Origin: Brenneria populi
GTDB taxonomy: Bacteria > Pseudomonadota > Gammaproteobacteria > Enterobacterales > Enterobacteriaceae
DNA: 64,000 bases
Reading direction: 5' to 3'
NCBI RefSeq assembly: GCF_036016195.1
Contig: NZ_JAYWTM010000017.1
Location: forward strand, 124,001-188,000
Translations under genes and position numbers: made by a program
Shown here: piece by piece, positions 34,927 through 44,810 of the stretch
Layout: every line of letters starts with the position of its first letter
Position numbering within the stretch: position 1 is the first letter of the stretch
Notes under the pieces: model-generated
Told to the model about the DNA's origin: nothing
The model's input: only the letters and a program-made list of their open reading frames with translations
Database searches by the model: none

Positions 34927-35703
34927 TCAACCGTAACGGCCGGTGATATAATCTTCAGTCTGTTTCTGCCGTGGCGCAGTAAACAACGTGTCGGTATCGC
35001 TGAATTCGATCAGTTCACCCAGATACATAAACGCGGTGTAGTCCGAGCAACGTGCAGCCTGCTGCATATTGTGGGTGACAATAACCACGGTGTAATCATT
35101 CTTCAGCTCGGAAATCAGCTCTTCAATTCTGCCGGTGGAGATCGGGTCAAGGGCAGAGCAGGGCTCGTCCAGCAGCAGCACGTCAGGACGAATGGCGATA
35201 CCGCGCGCAATGCACAGACGCTGCTGCTGGCCGCCAGACAAACTGTATCCGCTCTGGTGCAGCTTGTCTTTGGTTTCTTGCCACAGCGCGGCTTTAGTTA
35301 ACGCCCACTCCACGCGCTCATCCATCTCCGCCCGCGAGAGCTTCTCAAACAGCCGCACGCCGAAGGCGATGTTGTCATAAATGGACATAGGAAACGGCGT
35401 CGGCTTCTGGAAGACCATGCCCACCTTGGCCCTGAGCAGCGAGATATCCTGTTTATCATTCAGGATGTTATCGCCATCAAGCAGGATCCCTCCTTCGGCA
35501 TGCTGCTCCGGGTAAAGTTGATACATTTTATTTAAGGTACGCAGCAGGGTCGATTTACCACAGCCCGACGGGCCGATAAAAGCCGTAACCTTATTGGCGG
35601 CGATATCCAGCGTGATGTCTTTCAGCGCATGGAATTTCCCATAATAGAAATTCAGATTACGTACCTGGATTTTACTGGTGGATGTCTCAGTAGCCATACT
35701 CAT
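34927..35703 (-). CDS. pstB: Phosphate ABC transporter ATP-binding protein PstB
   Basis: A 258-residue ATPase with Walker A GPSGCGKST, signature LSGGQQQRLCIARGIA and Walker B VLLLDEPCSALD. It drives high-affinity phosphate import through PstA and PstC. The ATG at 35703 is chosen, with GAGAGAAG upstream. Order pstS-C-A-B-phoU is standard. Confidence 0.98.
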   Translation of the reverse strand: MSMATETSTSKIQVRNLNFYYGKFHALKDITLDIAANKVTAFIGPSGCGKSTLLRTLNKMYQLYPEQHAEGGILLDGDNILNDKQDISLLRAKVGMVFQKPTPFPMSIYDNIAFGVRLFEKLSRAEMDERVEWALTKAALWQETKDKLHQSGYSLSGGQQQRLCIARGIAIRPDVLLLDEPCSALDPISTGRIEELISELKNDYTVVIVTHNMQQAARCSDYTAFMYLGELIEFSDTDTLFTAPRQKQTEDYITGRYG

Positions 35704-35753
35704 CAAGACTTCTCTCTTTTACACGGATGATGCAAAGCAACATCTTAAATTTA

Positions 35754-36641
35754 TTAGTGTTTCTTGGCAGAAAAAATAACGCGCGCCAGGATATTCAGCA
35801 GCAGAACGCATAAGGTAATAAGCAATACGCCCGCCCAGGCCAACTGCTGCCATTCAACAAACGGACTCATGGCAAACTTAAATATGGTGACCGGCAGGTT
35901 GGCAATCGGATGCATCAGATCCGTACTCCAGAACTGATTGGACAGAGACGTAAACAGTAACGGCGCGGTTTCCCCTGCAATACGCGCTATCGCCAGTAAA
36001 ATTCCCGTCATGATGCCGGAGACGGACGCTTTCAACGTGATGGCGGAAATCATCTTCCACTTCGGCGTCCCCAACGCGTACGCCGCTTCACGCAGACTAT
36101 CCGGCACCAGCTTGAGCATATTTTCCGTGGTACGGATAACAATGGGCACCTGCAAAAGCGCCAGCGCAATCACCCCGGCCCAGCCAGAGAAATGCTCCAT
36201 TTTGGCCACCACCAGGGTATAGACAAACAGTCCAACCACGATTGACGGCGCGGATAGCAGGATATCGTTAATAAAACGGATAACTTCGGCAATCCATGAC
36301 TTCCGGCCGTATTCAGCCAGATAGATGCCGGCCATAATGCCAAGCGGCGTGCCGAAAATGGTCGCCCACAGGATAAGCAGACCGCTGCCGACAATGGCGT
36401 TCGCCAGACCGCCCCCTTCAGTATTGGGCGGCGGGGTCATTTCGGTGAATAACGCCAGCGACATCCCGTCAAACCCTTTGCTGATGGTCGAAAACAGGAT
36501 CCAAACCAGCCAGAACAGGCCAAACGCCATCGTAATCATGGATAAGCACAGGGCAATACGATTTTTTTGTCGCCGCCAGGCCTGCATTTTTTGCCGTGAA
36601 CGCAGCAGCGACTTTTCTTGTTCCATACTTAATGCCGACAT
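35754..36641 (-). CDS. pstA: Phosphate ABC transporter permease PstA
   Basis: A 295-residue inner-membrane permease nearly identical over long stretches to E. coli PstA (296): DGMSLALFTEMTPPPNTEGG and the EAA loop EAAYALGTPKWKMISAI. It forms the phosphate channel with PstC. Its ATG overlaps the pstC stop codon by one base, so translation is coupled. Confidence 0.98.
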   Translation of the reverse strand: MSALSMEQEKSLLRSRQKMQAWRRQKNRIALCLSMITMAFGLFWLVWILFSTISKGFDGMSLALFTEMTPPPNTEGGGLANAIVGSGLLILWATIFGTPLGIMAGIYLAEYGRKSWIAEVIRFINDILLSAPSIVVGLFVYTLVVAKMEHFSGWAGVIALALLQVPIVIRTTENMLKLVPDSLREAAYALGTPKWKMISAITLKASVSGIMTGILLAIARIAGETAPLLFTSLSNQFWSTDLMHPIANLPVTIFKFAMSPFVEWQQLAWAGVLLITLCVLLLNILARVIFSAKKH

Positions 36642-37600
36642 TAGCGCGCCCCCTCATTCTTTGCCAGACGCATAATCATCAACTTCGAGCACGCCAGAAC
36701 AATAAAGGTAATAACAAACAGGATCAGACCCAGTTCCATCAGCGCCGCGGTATGCAGGCCTGATTCAGCCTCGGCAAACTCATTCGCCAATGCCGAGGTA
36801 ATGCTGTTACCGGGCATATACAGCGATGCGCTGTCCAACTGGTAGGTATTGCCGATAATAAAAGTCACCGCCATGGTTTCACCCAGCGCACGCCCCAGCC
36901 CCAGCATAATGCCGCCGATTACCCCGTTTTTGGTGAAGGGCAGAACGATATGCCAGATGACTTCCCAGGTCGTACAGCCAATGCCATAGGCGGACTCTTT
37001 CATCATCACCGGCGTTTGTTCAAAGACGTCGCGCATCACCGCCGCAATGTAAGGAATGATCATGATCGCCAGAATCACCCCCGCCGCCAGAATGCCGATG
37101 CCAAATGCCGGGCCGGAGAATAACGATCCCACAATCGGAATGCCGGAAAGCACATTGCCGACCGGCTGCTGAAAATATTTGGCGAATAGCGGAGCAAAAA
37201 CGAACAGCCCCCACATACCGTAAACGATACTGGGGATCGCGGCCAGAAGCTCAATAGCGACGCCTAAAGGCCGCTTCAGCCACCCCGGAGCCAGTTCGGT
37301 CAAAAACAGCGCGATACCAAAGCTGATTGGTATGGCGATAATCAGCGCGATAAGAGAGGTGACAATGGTGCCGTAAATCGGTACCAGTGCGCCAAACTGT
37401 TCGGCAGGCGCATCCCAGTCTTTCGTCCAGAGAAAAGAAAAACCGAATTTCTCAATACTGGGCCAGGAAGCCACAATAAGGGAAACAATGATGCCCCCTA
37501 ACAACATGAGCGTCACCAGCGCGGCTAATTTTACCAGCGCGCCAAAAATGATATCGCCATGCTTTCCGGGGGCTTTGATAGTTGGCTTGTACTCAGCCAT
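36641..37600 (-). CDS. pstC: Phosphate ABC transporter permease PstC
   Basis: A 319-residue permease with about six hydrophobic segments, family features FSFLWTKDWDAPAEQFGALVP and an EAA loop (SAYGIGCTTWEVIWHIVLPF). Partner of PstA. It lies 182 nt after pstS, separated by a GC-rich hairpin, and overlaps pstA by one base. Confidence 0.98.
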   Translation of the reverse strand: MAEYKPTIKAPGKHGDIIFGALVKLAALVTLMLLGGIIVSLIVASWPSIEKFGFSFLWTKDWDAPAEQFGALVPIYGTIVTSLIALIIAIPISFGIALFLTELAPGWLKRPLGVAIELLAAIPSIVYGMWGLFVFAPLFAKYFQQPVGNVLSGIPIVGSLFSGPAFGIGILAAGVILAIMIIPYIAAVMRDVFEQTPVMMKESAYGIGCTTWEVIWHIVLPFTKNGVIGGIMLGLGRALGETMAVTFIIGNTYQLDSASLYMPGNSITSALANEFAEAESGLHTAALMELGLILFVITFIVLACSKLMIMRLAKNEGAR

Positions 37601-37655
37601 GCGTCTCTCTTCTTAATTTAGCGATGCTTGATAACAAAAGTGGCAGTCAAGGATA

Positions 37656-37676
37656 GGGAGGGAAACCGCCCCTCCC
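37656..37676 (-). terminator. Hairpin between pstS and pstC
   Basis: Perfect 7-bp stem GGGAGGG / CCCTCCC with a 7-nt loop in the 182-nt gap. It probably lowers pstCAB-phoU expression relative to the abundant binding protein, as at other binding-protein operons. Confidence 0.55.
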
Positions 37677-37782
37677 CCGTTATACCTTGCTGCACTCAGC
37701 GAAATGGCCTTGCTATCAAACACAAGGAACGTAGTACAATTTTAGTACACTTATTCTTACGCAACTCTTTTTCTAATTATCT

Positions 37783-38823
37783 TTAATACAATGCCTTGCC
37801 GCTGCTATCTTTCACATTTGTTTTCCAGGCGGCGCGAATCTGCTCAACGACTTCGTCCGGCAGAATAGCGTAATCCAGCGCTGTAGCCTGAGAACCGCCT
37901 TTCTTATAAGCCCAGTCGAAGAACTTCAGCACTTCCGCGCCTTGTTCAGCTTTAGGCTGTTGTTTTTGTATCAGAATGAACGTCGTAGAGGTGATAGGCC
38001 AGGCATCCGCGCCTTTCTGGTTGGTCAGGTCCTGGGCGAAAGATTTGCTCCAGTCTGCGCCCTTGGCGGCATTACTGAACGTAGCTCCGGTCGGGCTAAC
38101 AACTTTACCGTCAGCGGAAAGCAGTTTGGTGTAAGCCAGGTTATTCTGCTTGGCGTAAGCATACTCAACGTAGCCAATGGAGCCGGGAAGACGCTGAACG
38201 AATGCGGCAATCCCATCGTTGCCTTTTCCGCCCAGACCGGTCGGCCAGTTAACCGTAGAACCGGAGCCGATTTTTTCCTTCCACTCTGGATTCACTTTCG
38301 CCAGATAGCTGGTGAATACGAAAGAAGTACCGGAACCGTCGGCACGACGCACTACGGCGATATCCTGATCCGGCAGTTTGGCATTCGGGTTCAGCTTAGT
38401 GATGGCAGGGTCGTTCCATTTTTTGATTTTACCCAGATAGATATCGCCCAGAGTTTTGCCATCCAGCGTCAGATCGCCGGATTTGATGCCGGGAATATTC
38501 ACGGCCAAAACCACCCCGCCGATAACGGTCGGGAACTGGAACAAACCATCCTGCGCCAGCTTATCGTCGGACAGAGGCGCGTCAGACGCGCCGAAATCGA
38601 CGGTCTTTGCGATAATCTGTTTTACGCCGCCGGAAGATCCAATACCTTGATAGTTAACTTTATTACCGGTTTCTTTTTGATAGGAATCAGCCCATTTGGC
38701 ATAGACCGGCGCAGGAAATGTCGCACCGGCGCCAGTGAGGTTGGCAGCGGCAAAAGCAGAGACCGCCGTCAGAGAAAACGTTGCCGCAACGATACTGGCA
38801 ATAGAGGTACGCATAAGTTTCAT
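37783..38823 (-). CDS. pstS: Phosphate-binding periplasmic protein PstS
   Basis: A 346-residue protein with a Sec signal peptide ending TAVSAFA (cleavage before ANLTGAGATFPAPVYAKW). Mature features match E. coli PstS: TGAGATFP, GIGSSGG and RRADGSGTSFVFTSYLA, which bind phosphate by hydrogen bonds. It delivers phosphate to PstCAB. Two Pho boxes lie about 80-130 nt upstream. Confidence 0.98.
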   Translation of the reverse strand: MKLMRTSIASIVAATFSLTAVSAFAAANLTGAGATFPAPVYAKWADSYQKETGNKVNYQGIGSSGGVKQIIAKTVDFGASDAPLSDDKLAQDGLFQFPTVIGGVVLAVNIPGIKSGDLTLDGKTLGDIYLGKIKKWNDPAITKLNPNAKLPDQDIAVVRRADGSGTSFVFTSYLAKVNPEWKEKIGSGSTVNWPTGLGGKGNDGIAAFVQRLPGSIGYVEYAYAKQNNLAYTKLLSADGKVVSPTGATFSNAAKGADWSKSFAQDLTNQKGADAWPITSTTFILIQKQQPKAEQGAEVLKFFDWAYKKGGSQATALDYAILPDEVVEQIRAAWKTNVKDSSGKALY

Positions 38824-38902
38824 AATCCCTCCTGTGGGATACCAAAAGTAGTGTCGACCCGGAGTCGTGATTAATCAGAGTGTAGTTTGCAGGAGGAAAA
38901 AT

Positions 38903-38953
38903 AGGACAATTAAGTGACAGTAAAATGTACGTTATATTACAGTTATGTGACAA
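38903..38953 (-). promoter_or_regulatory. Two PhoB-binding Pho boxes upstream of pstS
   Basis: On the minus strand TTGTCACATAACTGTAAT (38936-38953) and CTGTCACTTAATTGTCCT (38903-38920) each match the 18-bp Pho box made of two 7-bp repeats around a 4-bp AT-rich spacer. They should make pstSCAB-phoU inducible by PhoB under phosphate limitation. Confidence 0.85.
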
Positions 38954-39281
38954 ACAGAGAAAAATCCGCCGGCGGGATGGAGGATAAAACGTCACCTATC
39001 AATAAAAGAGTGCGGCTGATATTTCGGTAAATAAAAAAAACAGTTTATTATCAATTTGATAAATGAAATTTCATCTTTACTGGATATAAAAAACCCGCGG
39101 ATTCCATAGCGTAAGACTAGAGATGAACGGCGTGAAAACACGCCGATAGAAAATAAAAGCCAAAAAAAAGCGCTAGCGGCCGGTCAGAAAAACAGAGGCA
39201 TACCCGCAATAGTTCACGCTTTTGCACAGCGCCTGCCGCTTGCCGTATGAAAGGCATAGAGCAATCTGCCGATGAAACAGG

Positions 39282-39321
39282 AATCCGTCTTATGGGAACA
39301 CGCGCCACAAGACGGATTTTT
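39282..39321. terminator. Terminator-like hairpin after glmS
   Basis: Ten-base-pair stem AATCCGTCTT / AAGACGGATT with a 17-nt loop, beginning 12 nt beyond the glmS stop. The T run lies on the plus-strand side; on the minus strand the tail is weaker, but position suggests it ends glmUS transcripts. Confidence 0.6.
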
Positions 39322-39368
39322 AGCGACGAGGTTTATTCCACCGTCACGGACTTGGCCAGATTACGCGG
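39300..39368 (-). other. attTn7 (unoccupied)
   Basis: The 3' end of glmS (ACGGTGGAATAA at the stop) is the conserved TnsD-recognised site, and insertion occurs about 25 bp beyond the stop codon, near 39308. No transposon is present. Confidence 0.6.
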
Positions 39369-41168
39369 CTGATCGACGTCGGTGCCTTTAATCAGCGCAA
39401 CGTGGTAAGCCAGCAGTTGCAGCGGCACCGTGTAGAAAATCGGCGCGATGACCTCTTCAATATGCGGCAACGGAATAATTTTCATATTTTCGCTGCCGCC
39501 GCTGGTAAATCCGGCATCCTCATCCGCAAAGACGTACAGCTCGCCGCCACGGGCACGAACCTCTTCAATATTGGATTTCAGTTTCTCCAGCAGTTCATTG
39601 TTCGGCGCCACCACAACTACCGGCATATCGGCGTCAATCAATGCCAGCGGGCCGTGTTTCAGCTCACCGGCGGCATAGGCCTCTGCATGGATATAAGAGA
39701 TCTCTTTCAGCTTCAGTGCCCCTTCCATGGCGATGGGATACTGATCGCCGCGCCCCAGGAACAGGGCATGATGCTTATCAGAGAAACCTTCCGCCAGAGA
39801 TTCAATGAGCTTATCCTGCGACAGCATTTGCTCAATACGCGCCGGCAATGCCTGTAGGCTATGCACTATACCCTGCTCAATCTCGGCATCCATACCGCGC
39901 AAACGGCCGATACGCGCCACCAACATCAGCAGTACGGTCAACTGGGTGGTAAACGCTTTGGTCGAAGCCACGCCGATCTCAACGCCAGCTTTAGTCATCA
40001 GCGACAGATCGGACTCACGAACCAGCGACGAGCCCGCCACGTTACAGATAGCCAGCGAGCCCAGATATCCCAGCTCTTTGGACAAACGCAGCGCCGCCAG
40101 CGTATCGGCGGTTTCCCCCGACTGCGACAGCGTAATCATCAGGCTATTCTGGCGAACGGCCGGTTTGCGGTAGCGGAACTCAGAGGCGATTTCCACATCG
40201 CAGGGCACCCCGGCCAAGGCTTCGAACCAATAGCGCGAAACCATGCCGGAATTGTACGAGGTTCCGCAGGCAATGATTTGCACATGCTGCACTTTCGACA
40301 GCAGTTCATCCGCCTGCGGGCCTAATTCAGAGAGATTAACCTCACCATGGCTGAAACGCCCCTCAAGGGTGTTCTTAATCGCCATCGGCTGTTCGTAGAT
40401 CTCTTTTTGCATGTAATGACGATAAACGCCTTTATCGCCGGCATCGTAATTAACTTTCGATTCAACCTCTTCACGTTCGGCAAGGTTACCGGCTTTATCA
40501 TATATACGTACGTCGCGGCGCGTGATTTCAGCCACATCGCCTTCTTCCAGGAAGATAAAGCGGCGGGTAACCGGCAGCAGAGCCAGCTGATCGGACGCGA
40601 TGAAGTTTTCCCCCATGCCGCGCCCAATCACCAAAGGACTGCCTGAACGCGCGGCGACCAATACGCTCGGGTCGCGGCTATCCAATACCACCATGCCGTA
40701 AGCGCCGCGCAGCTGCGGAATCACGCGCTTAACCACGTCAACCAATGAACCGCCCTGCTTCTGCTCGAAATGAACCAGATGAGCGACCACTTCAGTATCC
40801 GTTTCCGAAACAAAGCGATAGCCGCGCGCAATCATCAGCTCGCGCAGCGGCTCATGGTTTTCGATAATACCGTTATGAACGATGATAATGTTTTCAGAAA
40901 CATGGGGATGCGCATTGGCCTCTGAAGGTTCGCCGTGCGTTGCCCAACGGGTATGGGCAATCCCGGTGCCGCCATTCAGCGCATGTTCTTCGGCCGCCTG
41001 GGCCAGAATCTGAACCTTTCCCAAACGCCGCAAACGGGCGACCTGACCCTCGCTATTCACCACGGCCAGACCCGCTGAGTCATAGCCTCGGTATTCGAGA
41101 CGGCGTAAGCCTTCCAACAGGATTTCTGCGATATCACGCTGCGCAACCGCGCCTACAATTCCACACAT
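39333..41168 (-). CDS. glmS: Glutamine--fructose-6-phosphate aminotransferase (isomerizing)
   Basis: A 611-residue enzyme (E. coli 609) that makes glucosamine 6-phosphate for cell-wall and LPS synthesis. The N-terminal glutaminase domain starts MCGIVGAVAQRD; Cys2, exposed after Met removal, is the nucleophile. Two SIS sugar-isomerase domains follow and the C-terminus is DQPRNLAKSVTVE. I chose the ATG at 41168, which exposes the catalytic cysteine. It follows glmU. In E. coli glmS is controlled by the GlmY/GlmZ small RNAs; not tested here. Confidence 0.98.
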   Translation of the reverse strand: MCGIVGAVAQRDIAEILLEGLRRLEYRGYDSAGLAVVNSEGQVARLRRLGKVQILAQAAEEHALNGGTGIAHTRWATHGEPSEANAHPHVSENIIIVHNGIIENHEPLRELMIARGYRFVSETDTEVVAHLVHFEQKQGGSLVDVVKRVIPQLRGAYGMVVLDSRDPSVLVAARSGSPLVIGRGMGENFIASDQLALLPVTRRFIFLEEGDVAEITRRDVRIYDKAGNLAEREEVESKVNYDAGDKGVYRHYMQKEIYEQPMAIKNTLEGRFSHGEVNLSELGPQADELLSKVQHVQIIACGTSYNSGMVSRYWFEALAGVPCDVEIASEFRYRKPAVRQNSLMITLSQSGETADTLAALRLSKELGYLGSLAICNVAGSSLVRESDLSLMTKAGVEIGVASTKAFTTQLTVLLMLVARIGRLRGMDAEIEQGIVHSLQALPARIEQMLSQDKLIESLAEGFSDKHHALFLGRGDQYPIAMEGALKLKEISYIHAEAYAAGELKHGPLALIDADMPVVVVAPNNELLEKLKSNIEEVRARGGELYVFADEDAGFTSGGSENMKIIPLPHIEEVIAPIFYTVPLQLLAYHVALIKGTDVDQPRNLAKSVTVE

Positions 41169-41355
41169 CGATTGTATTCCTATAAAAGTGACATATTGTG
41201 TCACCAGGGATGTCTTTGACCTGATTATTCCGGTTTTTCCGGGTTCCCCGAGCCTTGTAGAGAGTGGGGATTATTATGTTTTGCCGTACGCTTGCGACCT
41301 TTGGTCAAAACGCAGGGCAAAACAGCCTCCGCAGACGGCGAAGGCCAAAACCCGA

Positions 41356-42726
41356 TTAACGCTTCTTCACCGGCCGCTGCCAGCCGGCTTTGCGATTCTG
41401 CTCTTTGCGGTTATAAACCAGCTCCGCATCATTGATGTCTTTCATTACCGTCGTGCCCGCGGCGATAGTGGCGCCTGCCGCCACCTTAACCGGCGCCACC
41501 AGTTGGGTATCCGACCCAACAAACACGTCATCGCCGATGATCGTTTTATACTTGTTGGCGCCGTCATAATTACAGGTAATGGTTCCCGCGCCGATATTCA
41601 CTCCGGCGCCGATATCCGCATCGCCGAGATAGCTCAGATGGCCGGCTTTCGACCCCTTGCCCAGACGGGTTTTTTTCAATTCGACGAAGTTGCCGACGTG
41701 CGCGCCATCTTCCAGCGCGGCACCGGGACGCAGACGGGCAAAGGGTCCGACGGTACAGCTGGCTTCCAGCGCCGCGTCTTCCAGCACTGAGTATGGGCTG
41801 ATTTCACAATCATCACCAATAATCGTGTTTTTAATCACGCAGCCCACGCCGATTTTAACCCGATCGCCGAGCTGAACCCGGCCTTCCATCACAACGTTGG
41901 CATCAATAGTAACATCCCGCCCGTGGCGTAATTCACCACGCAGATCAAAGCGCGACGGATCGAGCAGCATAACGCCCGCCAGCAATAATTTATCGGCCTG
42001 TTCGCGCTGGTAAACACGCTCCAGAGACGCTAGCTGCAGGCGGTTGTTCACCCCTTCAACTTCGCTTAGGCGCGCCGGGTGTACCGCAGCCACGCTGCGC
42101 CCTTCCGCGGCGGCCAACGCGATAATATCGGTGATGTAATACTCGCCCTGCGCATTATCATTACTCAATAGGCTTAACCAGCGTTTCAAATCCTTGCCGT
42201 TGGCAACCAGAATTCCGGTATTGATTTCATTAATTTTACGCTGCTCATCGCTGGCGTCTTTATGTTCGACAATGCCGACGACCGCGCCATCCTGACGCAC
42301 AATACGCCCATAGCCAGACGGATCGTCCAACCGCACGGTCAGCAGCCCGATGCCGCCCTGCGGTTTAGCCTGCAACAGACGCTGCAGCGTTGCCGGCGAG
42401 ATTAACGGCACGTCGCCGTACAGCATAAGAATATCTTCATCATCGGCGAAATAGGGCGCCGCCTGCTGCATGGCGTGTCCCGTACCCAATTGTTCCGCCT
42501 GCAACACCCAGTTCAGCGACGGTTCGGACAGCGTATGCTTCAATAAATCTCCCCCGTGCCCATAAACCAGATGAACATGCCGCGCGCCGATGGCCATCGC
42601 CGCATCAATCACATGCTGAACCATCGGTTTACCCGCTAACGGGTGCAAAACTTTGGGGAGATCGGAATACATGCGGGTTCCCTTACCTGCGGCAAGGATG
42701 ACCACACTCATTGCGCTGTTCGACAT
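41356..42726 (-). CDS. glmU: Bifunctional N-acetylglucosamine-1-phosphate uridyltransferase / glucosamine-1-phosphate acetyltransferase
   Basis: A 456-residue enzyme, exactly the E. coli length, that acetylates glucosamine 1-phosphate and couples it to UTP, giving UDP-GlcNAc. The N-terminal nucleotidyltransferase domain has LAAGKGTRMYSDLPKVLH; the C-terminal left-handed beta-helix acetyltransferase has repeated hexapeptides (DADIGAGVNIGAGTITCNYD). The start MSNSAMSVVILAAGKG matches E. coli, with AGGA upstream. It lies between the atp operon and glmS, as in E. coli. Confidence 0.98.
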   Translation of the reverse strand: MSNSAMSVVILAAGKGTRMYSDLPKVLHPLAGKPMVQHVIDAAMAIGARHVHLVYGHGGDLLKHTLSEPSLNWVLQAEQLGTGHAMQQAAPYFADDEDILMLYGDVPLISPATLQRLLQAKPQGGIGLLTVRLDDPSGYGRIVRQDGAVVGIVEHKDASDEQRKINEINTGILVANGKDLKRWLSLLSNDNAQGEYYITDIIALAAAEGRSVAAVHPARLSEVEGVNNRLQLASLERVYQREQADKLLLAGVMLLDPSRFDLRGELRHGRDVTIDANVVMEGRVQLGDRVKIGVGCVIKNTIIGDDCEISPYSVLEDAALEASCTVGPFARLRPGAALEDGAHVGNFVELKKTRLGKGSKAGHLSYLGDADIGAGVNIGAGTITCNYDGANKYKTIIGDDVFVGSDTQLVAPVKVAAGATIAAGTTVMKDINDAELVYNRKEQNRKAGWQRPVKKR

Positions 42727-42896
42727 AAGCATCCTGACGAAAAACTGATTGGCGGACAATCAAAATAGATGGGTAAAAGTAAACCTGTTATAACACAGAA
42801 TTACTACCTATTTTTACCCACATGCGGACATAAAAAACGCCGGGCGCGATTTTCAACGTTCGTTGCTTGCGGCGGGCGGGCAGGGTAGCCCACCAT

Positions 42897-42932
42897 AAAA
42901 AAAGCCAGTCAGCATTAAGTAAGCTGACTGGC
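42897..42932 (-). terminator. Rho-independent terminator of the atp operon
   Basis: Ten-base-pair stem GCCAGTCAGC / GCTGACTGGC with a 9-nt loop, followed on the minus strand by seven Ts, 22 nt beyond the atpC stop. Ts also flank the other side, so it may act in both directions. Confidence 0.9.
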
Positions 42933-42953
42933 TTTTTATCAAACGCTTATCTG

Positions 42954-43376
42954 TTACATCGCTTTTTTGGTCAGTTCGATAACGCGCAGTTTCGCGATGG
43001 CTTTCGACAGCTCGGCGGAAGCCTGAGCGTAATCCACATCGCCATGCGAGTTACGAATATGCTCTTCAGCCTTGCGCTTCGCTTCCAACGCGCGCGCTTC
43101 ATCCAGGTCCTGCCCACGGATGGCGGTATCCGACAGTACGGTAACCATGTTCGGCTGCACCTCGAGGATGCCGCCAGAAAGGTAGATATACTCTTCTTCA
43201 CCGTGCTGTTTAACAATACGAACCATTCCGGGTTTAATGGCAGTGAGCAGCGGCGCGTGTCCCGGATAAATACCCAGTTCGCCTTCGCTCCCCGTTACCT
43301 GGATTTTTTGCACCAGACCGGAGAACATTTCCTGTTCCGCACTAACGACATCCAGATGGTAAGTCATAGCAGCCAT
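42954..43376 (-). CDS. atpC: ATP synthase F1 subunit epsilon
   Basis: A 140-residue subunit of the F1 central stalk (E. coli 139). The N-terminal beta-sandwich starts MAAMTYHLDVVSAEQEMFSG and the C-terminal helices end IAKLRVIELTKKAM. It couples rotation to catalysis and inhibits ATP hydrolysis. Last gene of the nine-gene atp operon, 19 nt after atpD. Confidence 0.98.
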   Translation of the reverse strand: MAAMTYHLDVVSAEQEMFSGLVQKIQVTGSEGELGIYPGHAPLLTAIKPGMVRIVKQHGEEEYIYLSGGILEVQPNMVTVLSDTAIRGQDLDEARALEAKRKAEEHIRNSHGDVDYAQASAELSKAIAKLRVIELTKKAM

Positions 43377-43395
43377 ATCACCCTCCTACAAGGCG

Positions 43396-44778
43396 TTACA
43401 GTTTCTTGGCTTTTTCCATTGCTTCTTCAATGGAACCAACCATGTAGAACGCCTGCTCCGGCAGGTGGTCGTATTCGCCGTCCATGATACCTTTAAAGCC
43501 GCGAATGGTATCTTTCAGCGATACATATTTACCCGGAGAACCGGTAAAGACTTCCGCCACGAAGAACGGTTGCGACAGGAAGCGCTGAATCTTACGCGCG
43601 CGGGATACCACCAGCTTGTCGTCTTCAGACAGCTCGTCCATACCCAGGATCGCAATGATATCTTTCAGTTCCTGGTAACGCTGCAGAACAGACTGCACAC
43701 CACGGGCAACGTCGTAATGCTCTTGACCGACAACCAGCGGATCCAGCTGGCGGCTGGTGGAATCCAGCGGGTCAACCGCAGGATAAATCCCCAGAGAAGC
43801 GATCTGACGACTCAGTACCACGGTTGCGTCCAAGTGGGCAAAGGTGGTGGCCGGCGACGGGTCGGTCAAGTCATCCGCAGGAACGTAAACCGCCTGAACG
43901 GAGGTGATGGAGCCGGTTTTGGTGGAGGTGATACGTTCTTGCAGCACACCCATCTCTTCCGCCAGCGTCGGCTGATAACCTACCGCCGAAGGCATACGTC
44001 CCAACAGCGCGGAAACTTCGGTACCGGCCAGGGTATAACGATAAATGTTATCGACGAACAGCAGTACGTCACGCCCTTCTTCACGGAATTTTTCCGCCAT
44101 GGTCAGACCGGTCAGCGCCACGCGCAGACGGTTGCCCGGCGGCTCGTTCATCTGGCCGTACACCAGCGATACTTTATCCAGTACGTTGGATTCGGTCATT
44201 TCATGATAGAAGTCGTTACCTTCACGGGTACGTTCGCCCACGCCGGCAAACACGGAATAACCGGAGTGTTCGATAGCGATGTTACGGATCAACTCCATCA
44301 TGTTTACGGTTTTACCCACGCCGGCGCCGCCGAACAGGCCGACTTTACCGCCTTTGGCAAATGGGCACATCAGGTCGATAACCTTGATGCCGGTTTCCAG
44401 CAGTTCCTGTGAGTTGGACAGCTCTTCATAGCTTGGCGCCGCGCGGTGAATCGCCCAACGCTCTTCTTCGCCGATATCGCCTTTCATATCAACCGGATCG
44501 CCCAGTACGTTCATGATGCGACCCAGCGTTGCCTTACCAACCGGTACTTCAATCGGGTGTTCCAGGTTAGTTACATCCAACCCGCGACGCAGACCGTCGG
44601 AAGACCCCATCGCGATACAGCGAACAACGCCGCCGCCCAACTGCTGCTGCACTTCCAGCACCAGTTTTTCAGCACCGTTCTTTACCTCAAGCGCATCGTA
44701 CACTTTCGGTACGGCATCTTGCGGGAACTCGACGTCCACCACGGCGCCGATTACCTGGATAATCTTTCCAGTAGCCAT
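43396..44778 (-). CDS. atpD: ATP synthase F1 subunit beta
   Basis: A 460-residue catalytic subunit. Walker A is GGAGVGKT (about residues 149-156), Walker B VLLFVDNIYRYT, and ALLGRMPSAVGYQPTLAEEMG is the DELSEED-family catalytic core region; the DELSEED loop reads DELSEDD. It makes ATP at the alpha-beta interfaces of F1. In E. coli the Walker B segment reads VLLFVDNIYRYTLAG too, so it is not unusual. Confidence 0.98.
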   Translation of the reverse strand: MATGKIIQVIGAVVDVEFPQDAVPKVYDALEVKNGAEKLVLEVQQQLGGGVVRCIAMGSSDGLRRGLDVTNLEHPIEVPVGKATLGRIMNVLGDPVDMKGDIGEEERWAIHRAAPSYEELSNSQELLETGIKVIDLMCPFAKGGKVGLFGGAGVGKTVNMMELIRNIAIEHSGYSVFAGVGERTREGNDFYHEMTESNVLDKVSLVYGQMNEPPGNRLRVALTGLTMAEKFREEGRDVLLFVDNIYRYTLAGTEVSALLGRMPSAVGYQPTLAEEMGVLQERITSTKTGSITSVQAVYVPADDLTDPSPATTFAHLDATVVLSRQIASLGIYPAVDPLDSTSRQLDPLVVGQEHYDVARGVQSVLQRYQELKDIIAILGMDELSEDDKLVVSRARKIQRFLSQPFFVAEVFTGSPGKYVSLKDTIRGFKGIMDGEYDHLPEQAFYMVGSIEEAMEKAKKL

Positions 44779-44810
44779 CTTGAATCCTCTACGTAATTCG
44801 TAAACCTGGT

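Larger units (their letters stand above)
38824..39332. other. pstS-glmS intergenic region
   Basis: About 510 nt with no supported gene. It carries the pstS Pho boxes, a perfect hairpin CGGCGTG / CACGCCG with loop AAAA at 39128-39145, and the glmS-end hairpin with the attTn7 position. Small open frames here have no support. Confidence 0.55.

Noticed and set aside
39117..39308. 63-codon minus-strand open frame between glmS and pstS
   Set aside because: It overlaps the glmS terminator hairpin and the attTn7 position and shows no recognisable feature.
38824..39332. Tn7-like insertion downstream of glmS
   Set aside because: The gap is only about 500 nt and holds no transposase genes or Tn7 ends.
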